The notes: generated by a model from the sequence alone, not told the origin. A stretch of 33,798 nucleotides of DNA from Flavobacterium sp. (GCA_002733185.1 NVUT01000020.1:26671-60468), one strand, 5' to 3'; positions 10,016-20,077 are shown, counted from the first letter of the stretch. A program made the numbers and translations.

Positions 10016-10147
10016 CCGCCAACAATGTATATAAAAAATTGCCTAAATAGCAGTAATATCAAGCGTTGTAGCCCGATTGAAAATTGCAGTAAATTGGAAA
10101 AATATGTGCTTCGAAATCGGAAACTTTTCATATACTAACCGTTATGT
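10016..10147 (+). repeat. attC-like site 4
   Basis: CCGCCAACAATGTATATAAAAAATTGCC...TTTTCATATACTAACCGTTATGTG; AAC 10021, GTT 10141. Confidence 0.85.
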
Positions 10148-10185
10148 GTCATATGACCAAAAAACCAAAATCGAGATAAAAGACT

Positions 10186-11352
10186 ATGTTTAGTTGGTTC
10201 AAGAAAAAAGAAAAAATAGAAAATTCGATTGAAATTTCAGTTAGCGGAATAAATCCTCAAACCGAAAATGAATTTCTATTTTACAATTTTGTAGAAATGA
10301 CTTTCGCACCTCATTTGAAAAAATGGTACGAAAAATCAAAATCAAACGGAATTGAATTTAAGCCACAATACGAACAAGCAATTAAGCAAAAGACTTCAAC
10401 ATCAGAATTTAAAAACCCTCATAGTTTCCCAGAATACTTTAACAATCAATTTGACCATATTGCAATCGATTTTGAAACAGCAAATCAAAACCGAATTAGT
10501 GCTTGTGCATTAGGTTTAGTATTTATAAAAAACGACAGAATTGCTTATCAAACAAGTTATCACATCAAACCGCCGAAATCGGAGAAATTTTCAAGTAGGA
10601 ATATCGGAATTCACGGGATTACTGCCGAAGATGTTGATTATGCAATGACATTCGATGAACTTTGGGAATCCGAACTTTCAAAATATTTTAATCAAAACTT
10701 AATAATATTCCATAATGCAAGTATGGATTTAAGTGTTTTAAAAAACCTTTTTCAACACTATTCAATTTCAGACTACAAGATTGAATATTTGGACACAATG
10801 CGACTTGCAGAAAAAACAGGGAATCCTAAAAAAATATCTGAATTAGCAGACAAATTTGAAATTGAATATATCGACAAACATAATCCTGAAATCGATGCAA
10901 AAGTTTGTGCTTATGTTTTCGGAGAACTTGCTGAACTTTATCCAGATTATAAAAGTTTGATAAGAACTTTAAGTGAAAAAGAAATTCAAGAAAAAATAAC
11001 TCGAATAAAAGAAACAGCGGAAATAAAAAATCAAAATCTCGATTATGTTCAAGCATATTCACTTGACAAAGGAGAAATCGAAAAAATTGAGTTAAAAGAC
11101 AAAGCATTCATTTTTACTGGAGAAATAACGACTGACCGAAATATTGCAAAGGAATTTATTGAAAAAAACGGAGGAATTATAAAATCTGGAATTAGTAGTA
11201 AATTGGACTTTGTTATTATTGGAGCCGACTTTGGTTGGTCGAAAATTCAAAAAGTCCACGAATTAAACGAAAAAAAGAACTGTAAAATAAAAATATTAAC
11301 AAATTCGGATTTTGAACATCTGAAAAAAAATACGCCACATAACACCGTATAA
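10186..11352 (+). CDS. DEDD (DnaQ-like) 3'-5' exonuclease with C-terminal BRCT domain
   Basis: IAIDFETANQNRISACALGLV, IIFHNASMDLSVL, NPEIDAKVCAYVF; C-term KAFIFTGEI...IAKEFIEKNGGIIKSGISSKLDFVIIG (BRCT). Stop TAA lies in attC-like site 5. Confidence 0.85.
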   Translation: MFSWFKKKEKIENSIEISVSGINPQTENEFLFYNFVEMTFAPHLKKWYEKSKSNGIEFKPQYEQAIKQKTSTSEFKNPHSFPEYFNNQFDHIAIDFETANQNRISACALGLVFIKNDRIAYQTSYHIKPPKSEKFSSRNIGIHGITAEDVDYAMTFDELWESELSKYFNQNLIIFHNASMDLSVLKNLFQHYSISDYKIEYLDTMRLAEKTGNPKKISELADKFEIEYIDKHNPEIDAKVCAYVFGELAELYPDYKSLIRTLSEKEIQEKITRIKETAEIKNQNLDYVQAYSLDKGEIEKIELKDKAFIFTGEITTDRNIAKEFIEKNGGIIKSGISSKLDFVIIGADFGWSKIQKVHELNEKKNCKIKILTNSDFEHLKKNTPHNTV

Positions 11353-11467
11353 AATTAATTGCTAGTGCAGGCTTACTTACGAAAATCCTCGCGGATTTTC
11401 TATTCGGTTTGTATTTGCTAAATTAGGTGCTTAAACACGCAAAAAATCTTATACAAACACGTTAGCT
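11336..11467 (+). repeat. attC-like site 5
   Basis: CACATAACACCGTATAAAATTAATTGC...GCAAAAAATCTTATACAAACACGTTAGC, internal GAAAATCCTCGCGGATTTTC hairpin; AAC 11341, GTT 11461. Confidence 0.87.
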
Positions 11468-11477
11468 ACAATTTGAA

Positions 11478-11963
11478 ATGACGACTTTCATAATCATAAT
11501 TGGATTAGTTTTAATACTAATTATTTACTTTTTAATTTCTAATAAAATCGGAATTAAAAAACTGAATGATGAAATCAACGAAATTTGTATCGCTCACGAA
11601 AAACTAAATTATCCTGAACTTGACAAAAAAACTCAATTGGAAATAATGGAAACTGGAGATTTGAGTCCAATTGCGAAATTAGTACCTGAACATAAAGACA
11701 AAAGAACACCGTTAAAACTGTTGAAAAATTACATAACGATTACTAAAACGGAATTCAGGAATTATTTAATTGAAACTGGATTTATAGAAAAACAAAAAAT
11801 AGAAAACGCTCATAATCCTAAACAAGATGGAATTTGGTTAATGAAAGATAAAATCATAGACCAAGAAAGAGGATATACACACAGAAGTTGGAATATAAAA
11901 AATATGAATGAAGCTTCTGATGTTTATGTAAATCTATTATGGGAAAAGTTGAATACGAATTAA
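11478..11963 (+). CDS. Hypothetical protein, N-terminal TM segment
   Basis: Full-length ORF within one cassette; hydrophobic N-terminus. Confidence 0.6.
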   Translation: MTTFIIIIGLVLILIIYFLISNKIGIKKLNDEINEICIAHEKLNYPELDKKTQLEIMETGDLSPIAKLVPEHKDKRTPLKLLKNYITITKTEFRNYLIETGFIEKQKIENAHNPKQDGIWLMKDKIIDQERGYTHRSWNIKNMNEASDVYVNLLWEKLNTN

Positions 11964-11970
11964 AAAACTG

Positions 11971-12103
11971 TAGCTAACACCGTATAAAAATAATGCGTAG
12001 TTTAGTCCTTAACCCAAAGTTAGTGCAATTTTGTTACGTCTGATTTTCCTTCGGAAAATCCTCGCACACAAAACCGCACTATTCTTATACATAACCGTTG
12101 CCA
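11971..12103 (+). repeat. attC-like site 6
   Basis: TAGCTAACACCGTATAAAAATAATGCG...CGCACTATTCTTATACATAACCGTTGCC; AAC 11976, GTT 12097. Confidence 0.85.
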
Positions 12104-12124
12104 ACCATTTAAGGAAAACCGAAT

Positions 12125-12712
12125 ATGACGATAAACGAAGTCCGAAATGAATACGACAATGAGCCTTCACGTAATTTAAAAATGTCTGATTTTACTCTTG
12201 GAGAACAAAAAGACCTCGTTTTAAATTTATGTTTAAAGTATTCTAAAAAAGAGGCTGACATTAACGATATTAAAAGAATCTTATTTCCAAAAGATACCAA
12301 AGACGACATTAAACACCTTTTAAATTTAATCTCTGAATATGAGCCTAAAATTGTAAACGTTAGACGTTCAAGATATGATTTAAAAATTGAGTCCAACGAA
12401 AGAACTAAATCATTTATGGAAAATGACGGATTTACTAAATTAGAATCTGACTTAAAAAATTCTGACTTAAAAGAAAGCAACAAGAGTGATTTAGAAGTTA
12501 AAAACCTGAAATTAGAAAATGAGAGTTTTGAGTACCAAAAATCTATTCGTAAAAAAGAAAAGAAAATTAAAAAATTGACTTCTGAGAATTTGCGCTTACA
12601 AAACAGGCAAATGAAAAGAGTAGTTTTATATTCTATAATTGGATTTGTTGCTGGAGCCATAATATCTAATTTAAAAGACATTTTAATCCTATTGAACATA
12701 ACAAGCCCATAA
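12125..12712 (+). CDS. Hypothetical protein, coiled coil plus C-terminal TM segment
   Basis: ORF fills the cassette; Lys/Glu/Leu-rich coiled coil; VVLYSIIGFVAGAIISNL near C-terminus. Confidence 0.6.
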   Translation: MTINEVRNEYDNEPSRNLKMSDFTLGEQKDLVLNLCLKYSKKEADINDIKRILFPKDTKDDIKHLLNLISEYEPKIVNVRRSRYDLKIESNERTKSFMENDGFTKLESDLKNSDLKESNKSDLEVKNLKLENESFEYQKSIRKKEKKIKKLTSENLRLQNRQMKRVVLYSIIGFVAGAIISNLKDILILLNITSP

Positions 12713-12804
12713 CAAAAAAAAGAATGAACATTACGATATTTATAATTTTGTGCTTTTTCATAATATGTTGAATTTTAAAATTAATAATCGGAAAATAAAA
12801 ACGG

Positions 12805-12937
12805 TAGGCAACACCGTGTAAAATTCATTGCTAAGTTTTGGCTTACTTTGGAAAACCCTATCGGATTTTCAAGTCAATTATTATTTATTAAATTTATCGC
12901 TTAACCACGCAACGAAATCTTACACACACCGTTGTGT
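12805..12937 (+). repeat. attC-like site 7
   Basis: AGGCAACACCGTGTAAAATTCATTGC...GCAACGAAATCTTACACACACCGTTGTG; AAC 12810, GTT 12931. Confidence 0.87.
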
Positions 12938-12959
12938 GTAATTAAAACCAACCGACAGA

Positions 12960-14249
12960 ATGAAATTAGGAAGAAACGAAAAATGTCATTGCGGGAGTGG
13001 TTTGAAATACAAAAAATGTTGTAAAACTAGATCTTCAGAAAAAGAAAAACCTATTGACATAACACTTTCATCTCTCATAAATACCATAAAACTTGGTTTA
13101 GAAAATTTAGACAAATTAAATGGTTCTAAACAAAAAATTAAAGTCAAGGATATTAAATTGATGAATGAAGATTCACTCGTCTGTGAATTCTATCCACATA
13201 AAGAAAACTCAACTGACATTAAAATAGAGATTGCAACTATAATGGGATTCTTCAATGGATTTTTTAGAGATGACCCATATGACGGAATTAGATTTAGATA
13301 TTACGCTGCCAGAGCCTACAACAAAGAAAATATTGAATTATTATATGCTTTATCTTCAAAAGAAAGTGCTGAACAGATTGGAACAGGTAATTCTATTGAT
13401 TGGATGAAATCGACAATCTTCCAGGAAAACACAAATGATTATCGCCTTGGAATTGCCAAAAAAATAATTTCAGAAATTGAAATAACATTTAGAGAAGTTA
13501 TTAAGGATATACTTTCAAAAAAATATGGTTCTGAATGGTGGGACTTAACACTTAATAATAAACTAGGAAAAAGTATTAAAGACACTTATAAAAACCAATT
13601 TGGGTTTGAAATAACTGACGGAAATGTTTTAATAGAATACACATATATTCTACAACTAAAGAAAATAATCACAACTTATTGGCCAGATTTCAAAGGACTA
13701 TTTAACAAAAAACCTGATTTTGAAAATTTGATTGATAATCTTAATCTAATTAGAAGAGAAGAAGCTCATAATAGAATAATAACGGAATCTCATTTGGACG
13801 AACTAAATGATATTTACATTAAGCTATTATCTAAAATTTCAGAAAAATATCCCGAGATTTTACCAACACATTTAATTGATGGTTGGAAATCAAAAATCAA
13901 AGTGATTATGACAAATGGATATAAACCATTATATAATAGCTCTGAACTTATTGATGAACCAGATTCAAAAATCAAACTTTTAAAATCAATCAATAGCACA
14001 AAACATCTAATCGAATATATCAAAGAAACTATTAGTAGACTTCAATCGTTAGTTGTTCCAATTCAAAAGAATGCAATCCACAATGAATTAGTACAACATT
14101 TTGTTAATTATAAAGATTTATCAGAAAAGAAACTGAAAAATATCGCAGATGGAGAATTACAAATTTTGTTGGAAACTTTGAAAGAAATTGAAAATTATGA
14201 AATCATTATGAACGAATTCTCTGGAAAGTTTTTACTGTCTGAAGCATAA
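12960..14249 (+). CDS. SEC-C zinc-motif protein with HEPN/Swt1-like segment
   Basis: N-term GRNEKCHCGSGLKYKKCC (SEC-C); LIDNLNLIRREEAHNRIITESHLDELNDIY resembles HEPN-type RxxxxH motifs. Confidence 0.65.
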   Translation: MKLGRNEKCHCGSGLKYKKCCKTRSSEKEKPIDITLSSLINTIKLGLENLDKLNGSKQKIKVKDIKLMNEDSLVCEFYPHKENSTDIKIEIATIMGFFNGFFRDDPYDGIRFRYYAARAYNKENIELLYALSSKESAEQIGTGNSIDWMKSTIFQENTNDYRLGIAKKIISEIEITFREVIKDILSKKYGSEWWDLTLNNKLGKSIKDTYKNQFGFEITDGNVLIEYTYILQLKKIITTYWPDFKGLFNKKPDFENLIDNLNLIRREEAHNRIITESHLDELNDIYIKLLSKISEKYPEILPTHLIDGWKSKIKVIMTNGYKPLYNSSELIDEPDSKIKLLKSINSTKHLIEYIKETISRLQSLVVPIQKNAIHNELVQHFVNYKDLSEKKLKNIADGELQILLETLKEIENYEIIMNEFSGKFLLSEA

Positions 14250-14257
14250 AATAACTA

Positions 14258-14443
14258 CACACAACAACGTGTATAAACAATAAGGGTTTTGTTGCTTAAT
14301 CGAAGTTTGGTGCGTTTTACGAAGTCCGCAAAATTTACAATTTTGCGTTAACATTTGAAAGAAAAATTGTAAATTTGGCTAATTACTAATTCGAAAAGTA
14401 AGTCCATTTTAATCCCTTACTGTTCATACACAAACCGTTAGCC
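14258..14443 (+). repeat. attC-like site 8 (long class)
   Basis: CACAACAACGTGTATAAACAATAAGGG...CCCTTACTGTTCATACACAAACCGTTAGCC with internal GCAAAATTTACAATTTTGC hairpin; AAC 14263, GTT 14437. Confidence 0.85.
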
Positions 14444-14457
14444 ACAATTAGAAAATT

Positions 14458-16297
14458 ATGGAAGAAAAGATATTAGAAACAATAGTAACAGGATTTATTT
14501 CCGAACTTGTAAAAGAAAGCAAATCAATATTCAATGATTTGTCTGATGAAGGAAGCCAGTTATTGAAAACAGGTCTAAAAAGATATCTATCTAAGCAAAA
14601 AGATAAATATTCACATCTTAAAACTCTTTTAAAAGGAAACACTCCTGTCTTTTTATATGATATTTATTACCCATTAAAACTTGAAAAAAGTGATGAAATA
14701 ATAAAGACAGATGTTATTTCTAATGTTTTTGAAAAGACAAATTATGTTACAATAATTGGTGATGCCGGAAGTGGAAAAAGTACACTTGTAAAGCATTTAT
14801 TTTTGAATTCAATTTATACCAAATATGCAATCCCAATTTTAATAGAATTAAGGTATCTTAACGATTATGAAAACGATTTAGAATCATATATAATTGACAA
14901 AGTTCTTGAAAATAAAATAGCCGAAAATCCAAAGATATTAGAACGATTATTAGAAAAAGGTAAGTTTGTATTTTTTCTTGATGGTTATGATGAATTAAAC
15001 TCTGAGGTAAAATCTAAAATAATTGAAAACCTTAATTCATTTATTAATCAGTATTCCGAAAATAAATTCATTCTAACAACTCGTCCTTTTTCAGATATTG
15101 AACATTTACAAATATTCCACAATTATAATGTTAAAAAACTGTCCCTTGAAGACGGAGAGATTGAGGGATTCATTCATAAACAACTTGAAAAAGAAAATCA
15201 ACTTGCTAAAAAAATATATGAATCAATCAATTCTAACAAAAGTGAATATATTCAAAGTTTTTTAACAAACCCTCTTCTGCTTTCTCTTTATATTTTAACC
15301 TTTCAAAGTAATGCCTCCGTTCCTGCAAAAAAATACATTTTCTATAGACGTGTTATTCAGGCATTATTTTCAGAACACGATAGCAAAACAAAACTTGGCT
15401 TTGTTAGAGAAAAACTAAGTGGTTTAAAACAAGAAGAATTTGAAGACATTTTAAAAATATTTTGTTTCATATCTTATTTTGAAAGCAGATTTAATTGGGA
15501 TATGGACTATATTCTTGATAAATTTAACAAAATTAAAAAAACAAAAAGAACTCACCTTTAGTAACAATAAAGTTGTAAAAGATTTGAAATCTGCTGTTGC
15601 ATTATGGTTAGAAGATAATGGCGAATATTCTTTCGCACATAGATCATTACAGGAATATTTTGCCGCTTTATTTGTCAAAAACCTAAACCCAAATGAAAAC
15701 AAAAGAATTTATGATAAAATAATTGACAGATTTTCGAAAATCAGACGTTTAAATGAAGTTAAAAATTTCCTTTCTTTATTAGAAGAAATGGATACTTTAA
15801 ATTTCAAACGACACTACTATCTACCATTATTATTAGAATTAAGAAAACAAATTGATGATAGCAATGATGAAAATTTATTCAATACATTTATTAAATTCTT
15901 TGCACAAGGTGTAATATTACATTCACATAAAGGAGGAGAACGGTACTATCCTGATGTTCGAATCAATGAAGATACAGTCTACAAAGCAATATATATTCAT
16001 CTTCCATTTACCATTAAACTAAATGACATCTTACGTGATGTTATTAGAGATGATTCTAATAAAGTAACTGATGGTAATGATGAGTTAAAATTAGATAAAG
16101 GTAGAGGGAAAAACAGAGTTGTACCTTACATAAATTTTGACAAAGATTTACCTTTTGAGTTTAAAGACATATGTTTTAATAAAGTTATTTCATTAGGAAC
16201 AGAATTTAGTTTACACATAAATAAAGAAATAAAAGATACTGAAAAATTTATTGAAAAGTCAATTGAAATAGATAAAGATTTTGTTGATTTAATATAA
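14458..16297 (+). pseudogene. NACHT NTPase, interrupted by a frameshift at about 15535-15541
   Basis: IIGDAGSGKSTLVKHLF (Walker A), GKFVFFLDGYDELN (Walker B), FILTTRPF in frame 1; continuation with YSFAHRSLQEYFAALF in frame 2 (15479..16297 ORF). Confidence 0.85.
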
Positions 16298-16301
16298 AAA
16301 G

Positions 16302-16433
16302 TGGCTAACAAAGTATAAAAATAATAGCCGAAATAGTAGTAAATATGAACATTGTAGTCCGCAACAACATTAATAGTAAATTGAAAAATCCTACTTCCGC
16401 AGTCGGCTACTATTCTTATACAAACCGTTAGCA
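16302..16433 (+). repeat. attC-like site 9
   Basis: GGCTAACAAAGTATAAAAATAATAGCCG...CGGCTACTATTCTTATACAAACCGTTAGC; AAC 16307, GTT 16427. Confidence 0.87.
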
Positions 16434-16443
16434 GCAACCTAAA

Positions 16444-17127
16444 ATGAAGACATTCACCAAAAAAATATTACCCTATTTGATTACCAGCTTGTTGGTAATT
16501 GGATTTTGGAAAATGTGGACTTGGACAGATAATTACGCCTGGAATCCGATAGGTAAAGAATTGCTAATGCTTGACATTGCATTGACTTCAATATTCTTCT
16601 ACAAGACTATTTTTTGGTTGGTAACAGCGAACCTTACTGTATTCGGACTAATGCAACTAAGAAAAAAGAAATTTAAGACTGCGGGAATTGTTATAGCACT
16701 AACATTGTCTTATCACTTCACAGTTGGACAAGTAATCGACAAAAAATGTGCGTTTCATTACTATTCTGTTTTTCATAACCAATCTGTTGCCGAAGGATAC
16801 ATTGCCCGACCGATTGAAGAAGCAGGTTATGAAATCGGAGAAATTTTGACCGAGAAAATCGTAGACAAGGAAATGAAATACAGACGATATGCAATTCTCG
16901 GACTTCAAAAAATTGACTATCAACCAGCGACTGAACTAATGGGACAAATTCTTTTTGACAACTCGGAACTCGAAATTTATCGAGCAGACGCTTACGAAAC
17001 ATTAAAAACGTTTGATAATGAAAAATCTAACAAACTGTTAGGCGAATTCAGAAAACAGGCAAATGACACAACCGAAAACAAGGTTGTTGAACTTGGTGAA
17101 TATTTTTATGAAAACAGAGAAAAATAA
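16444..17127 (+). CDS. Hypothetical membrane protein
   Basis: ORF within one cassette, several hydrophobic segments at N-terminus. Confidence 0.6.
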   Translation: MKTFTKKILPYLITSLLVIGFWKMWTWTDNYAWNPIGKELLMLDIALTSIFFYKTIFWLVTANLTVFGLMQLRKKKFKTAGIVIALTLSYHFTVGQVIDKKCAFHYYSVFHNQSVAEGYIARPIEEAGYEIGEILTEKIVDKEMKYRRYAILGLQKIDYQPATELMGQILFDNSELEIYRADAYETLKTFDNEKSNKLLGEFRKQANDTTENKVVELGEYFYENREK

Positions 17128-17136
17128 AAAAGGCAG

Positions 17137-17268
17137 CTGCTAACAATGTATATAAAAAATAGGCGAAACAGTAGTAAAATCAAGGGTTTTAGCTCGTATC
17201 AAACTTTGTGCTTAACCGAAAGTTTCGTGCTTCGTAATCGCCTACTTTTCATATACTAACCGTTACGG
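17137..17268 (+). repeat. attC-like site 10
   Basis: TGCTAACAATGTATATAAAAAATAGGCG...CGCCTACTTTTCATATACTAACCGTTACG; AAC 17142, GTT 17262. Confidence 0.87.
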
Positions 17269-17667
17269 GCAAGTAGAATTCATTTCCAAACTGCTGTAAA
17301 CAAGTAATTTATCTTCTTGTGTTTTTCAACCTCAACTTATTTACGAAGGTCTGTATAAAAAGAAAAAACGTGTTTTTTTTTCGGCGCGGGCAAAAATAAA
17401 AAATTCAGAGTTTATTCCGTTTTTATTTGGTTAATTATGGAAAGCCACAAGCTGAATGAAGATTTTTTTGTTCCGTTTTTGCTAAGTAAAAGTAGTCATA
17501 GAATTTTTTATTTTTAGCGATGTTCCGTTCTCTTTTCATGTTATGGAACCGCAAATATTATGAAGATTTTTTTGGTTCGGCTTTATCTTCAAGTCAAAAA
17601 AAACATTTTTCTTTTGGGATGGTTTGTTTTTATTTACTTGGTTCCGTTTTTTTTCTTTTGGAGACCT

Positions 17668-17799
17668 GCCCGCAACATCGTATATAGTTTATTGCTTAAA
17701 ATTACTTTCTAGCAAATATTGGTTTTGCTTTTCTATTCGGGTTTTATTTGCTAAATTCGGTGCTTTATCACGCAACAAACCATATACGCACCGTTGTAG
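17668..17799 (+). repeat. attC-like site 11
   Basis: CCCGCAACATCGTATATAGTTTATTGC...GCAACAAACCATATACGCACCGTTGTAG; AAC 17674, GTT 17793. Confidence 0.85.
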
Positions 17800-17889
17800 C
17801 CAATTTGAAAAATCAAGATTACAGTAAATAATTTAACTTAAAAATCCTGCCTTTGTGTGGCAGGATTTAAAACAATATTTTATTATTAA

Positions 17890-18654
17890 TTAGAAGTTTG
17901 CAACTCCTCCGTCAGCGATTATTTCTTCCCCTAAGATAAAGGAAGAGTCGTCAGAAGCTAAGAAAACAGCAACTCTCCCCATTTCTTTTGGTTGTCCAAT
18001 TCTTTTTATAGGGATTAAGTCTTCAAACCCCGACTTTGCTTGACTTATTACTTCTTCAGGCAATCCCATTTTTCCAAATACTGGAGTTTCAATTGTTCCC
18101 GGACTTAATACGTTCACTCTAATATTTCTATCTAATAAGTCAGATGAAAATGAACGAGCAAAAGAGCGGACACCAGCTTTTGCAGCAGCATATACAGCCA
18201 TCCCTGAAAAAGCTTTATGAGCTGCAATTGAAGCAGTTAACACTATTGAAGAACCATCTTTAAGATATGGAAGAGCCTTTTGTACTGTAAAAAAAACACT
18301 CTTTAAATTTAGATCCATCATTTTTTCATAATCAGATTCAGCAGTTTCAACAACCGAACCTAATGTACCTGAGCCAATGCCACCACCTGCGTTTACTACG
18401 AGAATATCTAATTTTCCGTATTTCTCATTTGTTTCTTTGAATATTCTTTCTAAATCTTCAAGTTTAGTAACATCCCCTTTTATAGCACTAAAATCTGACC
18501 CTAATTTATCAATGGATGCGTCCAATGTTTCTTGGTTTCTACCAACAATCACACCTTTAGCCCCTTCCTTTTTAAATTCTTGGGCAATGCCAAACCCTAT
18601 ACCGCTATTTCCACCTGTAATAACAGCTACTCTATCTTTTAATCTCATATTCAT
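17890..18654 (-). CDS. SDR-family oxidoreductase
   Basis: VAVITGGNSGIGFGIAQEF, VNAGGG, YAAAKAGVRSFARSF. Confidence 0.92.
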   Translation of the reverse strand: MNMRLKDRVAVITGGNSGIGFGIAQEFKKEGAKGVIVGRNQETLDASIDKLGSDFSAIKGDVTKLEDLERIFKETNEKYGKLDILVVNAGGGIGSGTLGSVVETAESDYEKMMDLNLKSVFFTVQKALPYLKDGSSIVLTASIAAHKAFSGMAVYAAAKAGVRSFARSFSSDLLDRNIRVNVLSPGTIETPVFGKMGLPEEVISQAKSGFEDLIPIKRIGQPKEMGRVAVFLASDDSSFILGEEIIADGGVANF

Positions 18655-18675
18655 ATATTTTTTAATTAATTTGAT

Positions 18676-18700
18676 TGCAAATATATTCAGTATATTTGCA
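18676..18700. promoter_or_regulatory. Palindromic operator / divergent promoter between SDR and HxlR genes
   Basis: Perfect 10-bp inverted repeat TGCAAATATA-ttcag-TATATTTGCA; each arm contains TATATTTG, matching the Bacteroidetes -7 consensus TAnnTTTG; TTTG at 18670-18673 gives a 17-nt spacer for the + direction. Confidence 0.65.
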
Positions 18701-18739
18701 TCGAACTAAAAGTTGCATACATACAATAAAGTGCGTACT

Positions 18740-19120
18740 ATGAGAAAAGCAAATTCAACAAATTATGAAAATCAAAAAAAGTTGGAGGAATCCTGTGGAT
18801 TGACATATGCTATGATATTACTCTCTGGAAGATGGAAAGTAAATATTTTGTGGAATATAAATAATGGAATAAATAGATATGGAAGGTTAAAAAATGGAAT
18901 TCCAGGAATTTCAGAAAAAATGCTCACACAACGTCTTAGAGATATGGAAAATGAAGGCTTGATTATAAGAAAAGACTTCAATAAAGTACCACCTCACGTT
19001 GAATATTATCTTACAGAATCCAGCAAACAATTAACTCCAATATTAGATAAATTATGTAATTGGGGTTCTCAAGTTCGACCTATGTTAATGGAATTAGAAA
19101 AACAATTAACAGCTGATTAA
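18740..19120 (+). CDS. HxlR-family transcriptional regulator
   Basis: CGLTYAMILLSGRWKVNILWNINNGINRYGRLKNGIPGISEKMLTQRLRDMENEGLIIRKDF. Confidence 0.92.
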   Translation: MRKANSTNYENQKKLEESCGLTYAMILLSGRWKVNILWNINNGINRYGRLKNGIPGISEKMLTQRLRDMENEGLIIRKDFNKVPPHVEYYLTESSKQLTPILDKLCNWGSQVRPMLMELEKQLTAD

Positions 19121-19130
19121 AAGAAAAACT

Positions 19131-19322
19131 GGCTACAACAATGGCTATAGTTAATACGGGTTTTGGTGCTTAATCCAAAGTGAAGTGCCTTGAATAAAGT
19201 CCGCAAAATTTTCAATTTTGCGTGTCTATTGAAATAAAGAAAAAATTAAAAATTTGGCTAAGTGCAAGTCCGAAAGTTCAGTCCCCTGAATTCCCGTACT
19301 AACCATAGCCTAACCGTTGGCA
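19131..19322 (+). repeat. attC-like site 12 (long class)
   Basis: GCTACAACAATGGCTATAGTTAATACGGG...CCCGTACTAACCATAGCCTAACCGTTGGC; AAC 19137, GTT 19316. Confidence 0.87.
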
Positions 19323-19345
19323 AGCATTAGAAAAACGAACTCAGA

Positions 19346-20077
19346 ATGAAAATTTGTTTGGCACAAAGTGAATCAAAAAAAGGAGATATAAATTGGAATA
19401 TTTCAAATCATAAAAAATGGATTGAAGTTGCAATTTCCCAAAATGCCGACTTAATTGTGTTCCCTGAATTATCATTAACAGGTTATGAACCAAATCTTGC
19501 CAACAAGTTAGCAACCGACCAAAATGACCTAAGACTAAATGAATTTCAAGAATTGAGTGATAAATGCAAAATCTCAATAGGAGTTGGATTACCAACTAAA
19601 ACTGAAAACGGAATTTTAATAAGTATGGTTATCTTTCAGCCTAACCAGCAAAGACAAACTTACTCAAAACAAGAACTTCATTCTGATGAAAAAAAACATT
19701 TTATTCAAGGAAATGAACAAATAATCATACCAAATAATAATGAAAGAATTGCACCTGCAATTTGTTATGAATCTTTACAACAAGAACATATTAAAAAGGC
19801 TTGTGAATTAAACGCAAACATTTACTTGGCAAGTGTCGCTAAACCTCAAGATGGAATTGAAAAAGCGTTAAACTACTTTCCAAAAGTTGCAAAGCAATAT
19901 TCAATGCTAATATTTATGGTTAATTGCATTGGTTTTTGTGACAATTTTAAAAGTGTAGGACAGACTTCAATTTGGGACGAAAACGGAATTTTAATAGGAC
20001 AATTAGATAGCAAAAATGAAAGTATGTTAATCTTTGACACTAAAACAAAAGAAATAATCATAAAAAATGAAAATTAG
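19346..20077 (+). CDS. Carbon-nitrogen hydrolase (nitrilase-like)
   Basis: MKICLAQSESKKGDINWNISNHKKWIE, LIVFPELSLTGYEP, APAICYESLQ. Confidence 0.9.
   Translation: MKICLAQSESKKGDINWNISNHKKWIEVAISQNADLIVFPELSLTGYEPNLANKLATDQNDLRLNEFQELSDKCKISIGVGLPTKTENGILISMVIFQPNQQRQTYSKQELHSDEKKHFIQGNEQIIIPNNNERIAPAICYESLQQEHIKKACELNANIYLASVAKPQDGIEKALNYFPKVAKQYSMLIFMVNCIGFCDNFKSVGQTSIWDENGILIGQLDSKNESMLIFDTKTKEIIIKNEN

Noticed and set aside
9685-10131. 148-aa minus-strand ORF
   Set aside because: Spans the end of a DUF1214 gene and an attC-like site; no motif.
12109-12699. 196-aa minus-strand ORF
   Set aside because: Antisense to the 195-aa + ORF that has a better start context and cassette position; low-complexity Ser/Phe/Leu composition typical of antisense of Lys/Glu-rich coding sequence.
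17624-17827. 67-aa + ORF in the ORF-less cassette
   Set aside because: Most of it lies in attC-like site 11 and the next cassette; no plausible start signal.
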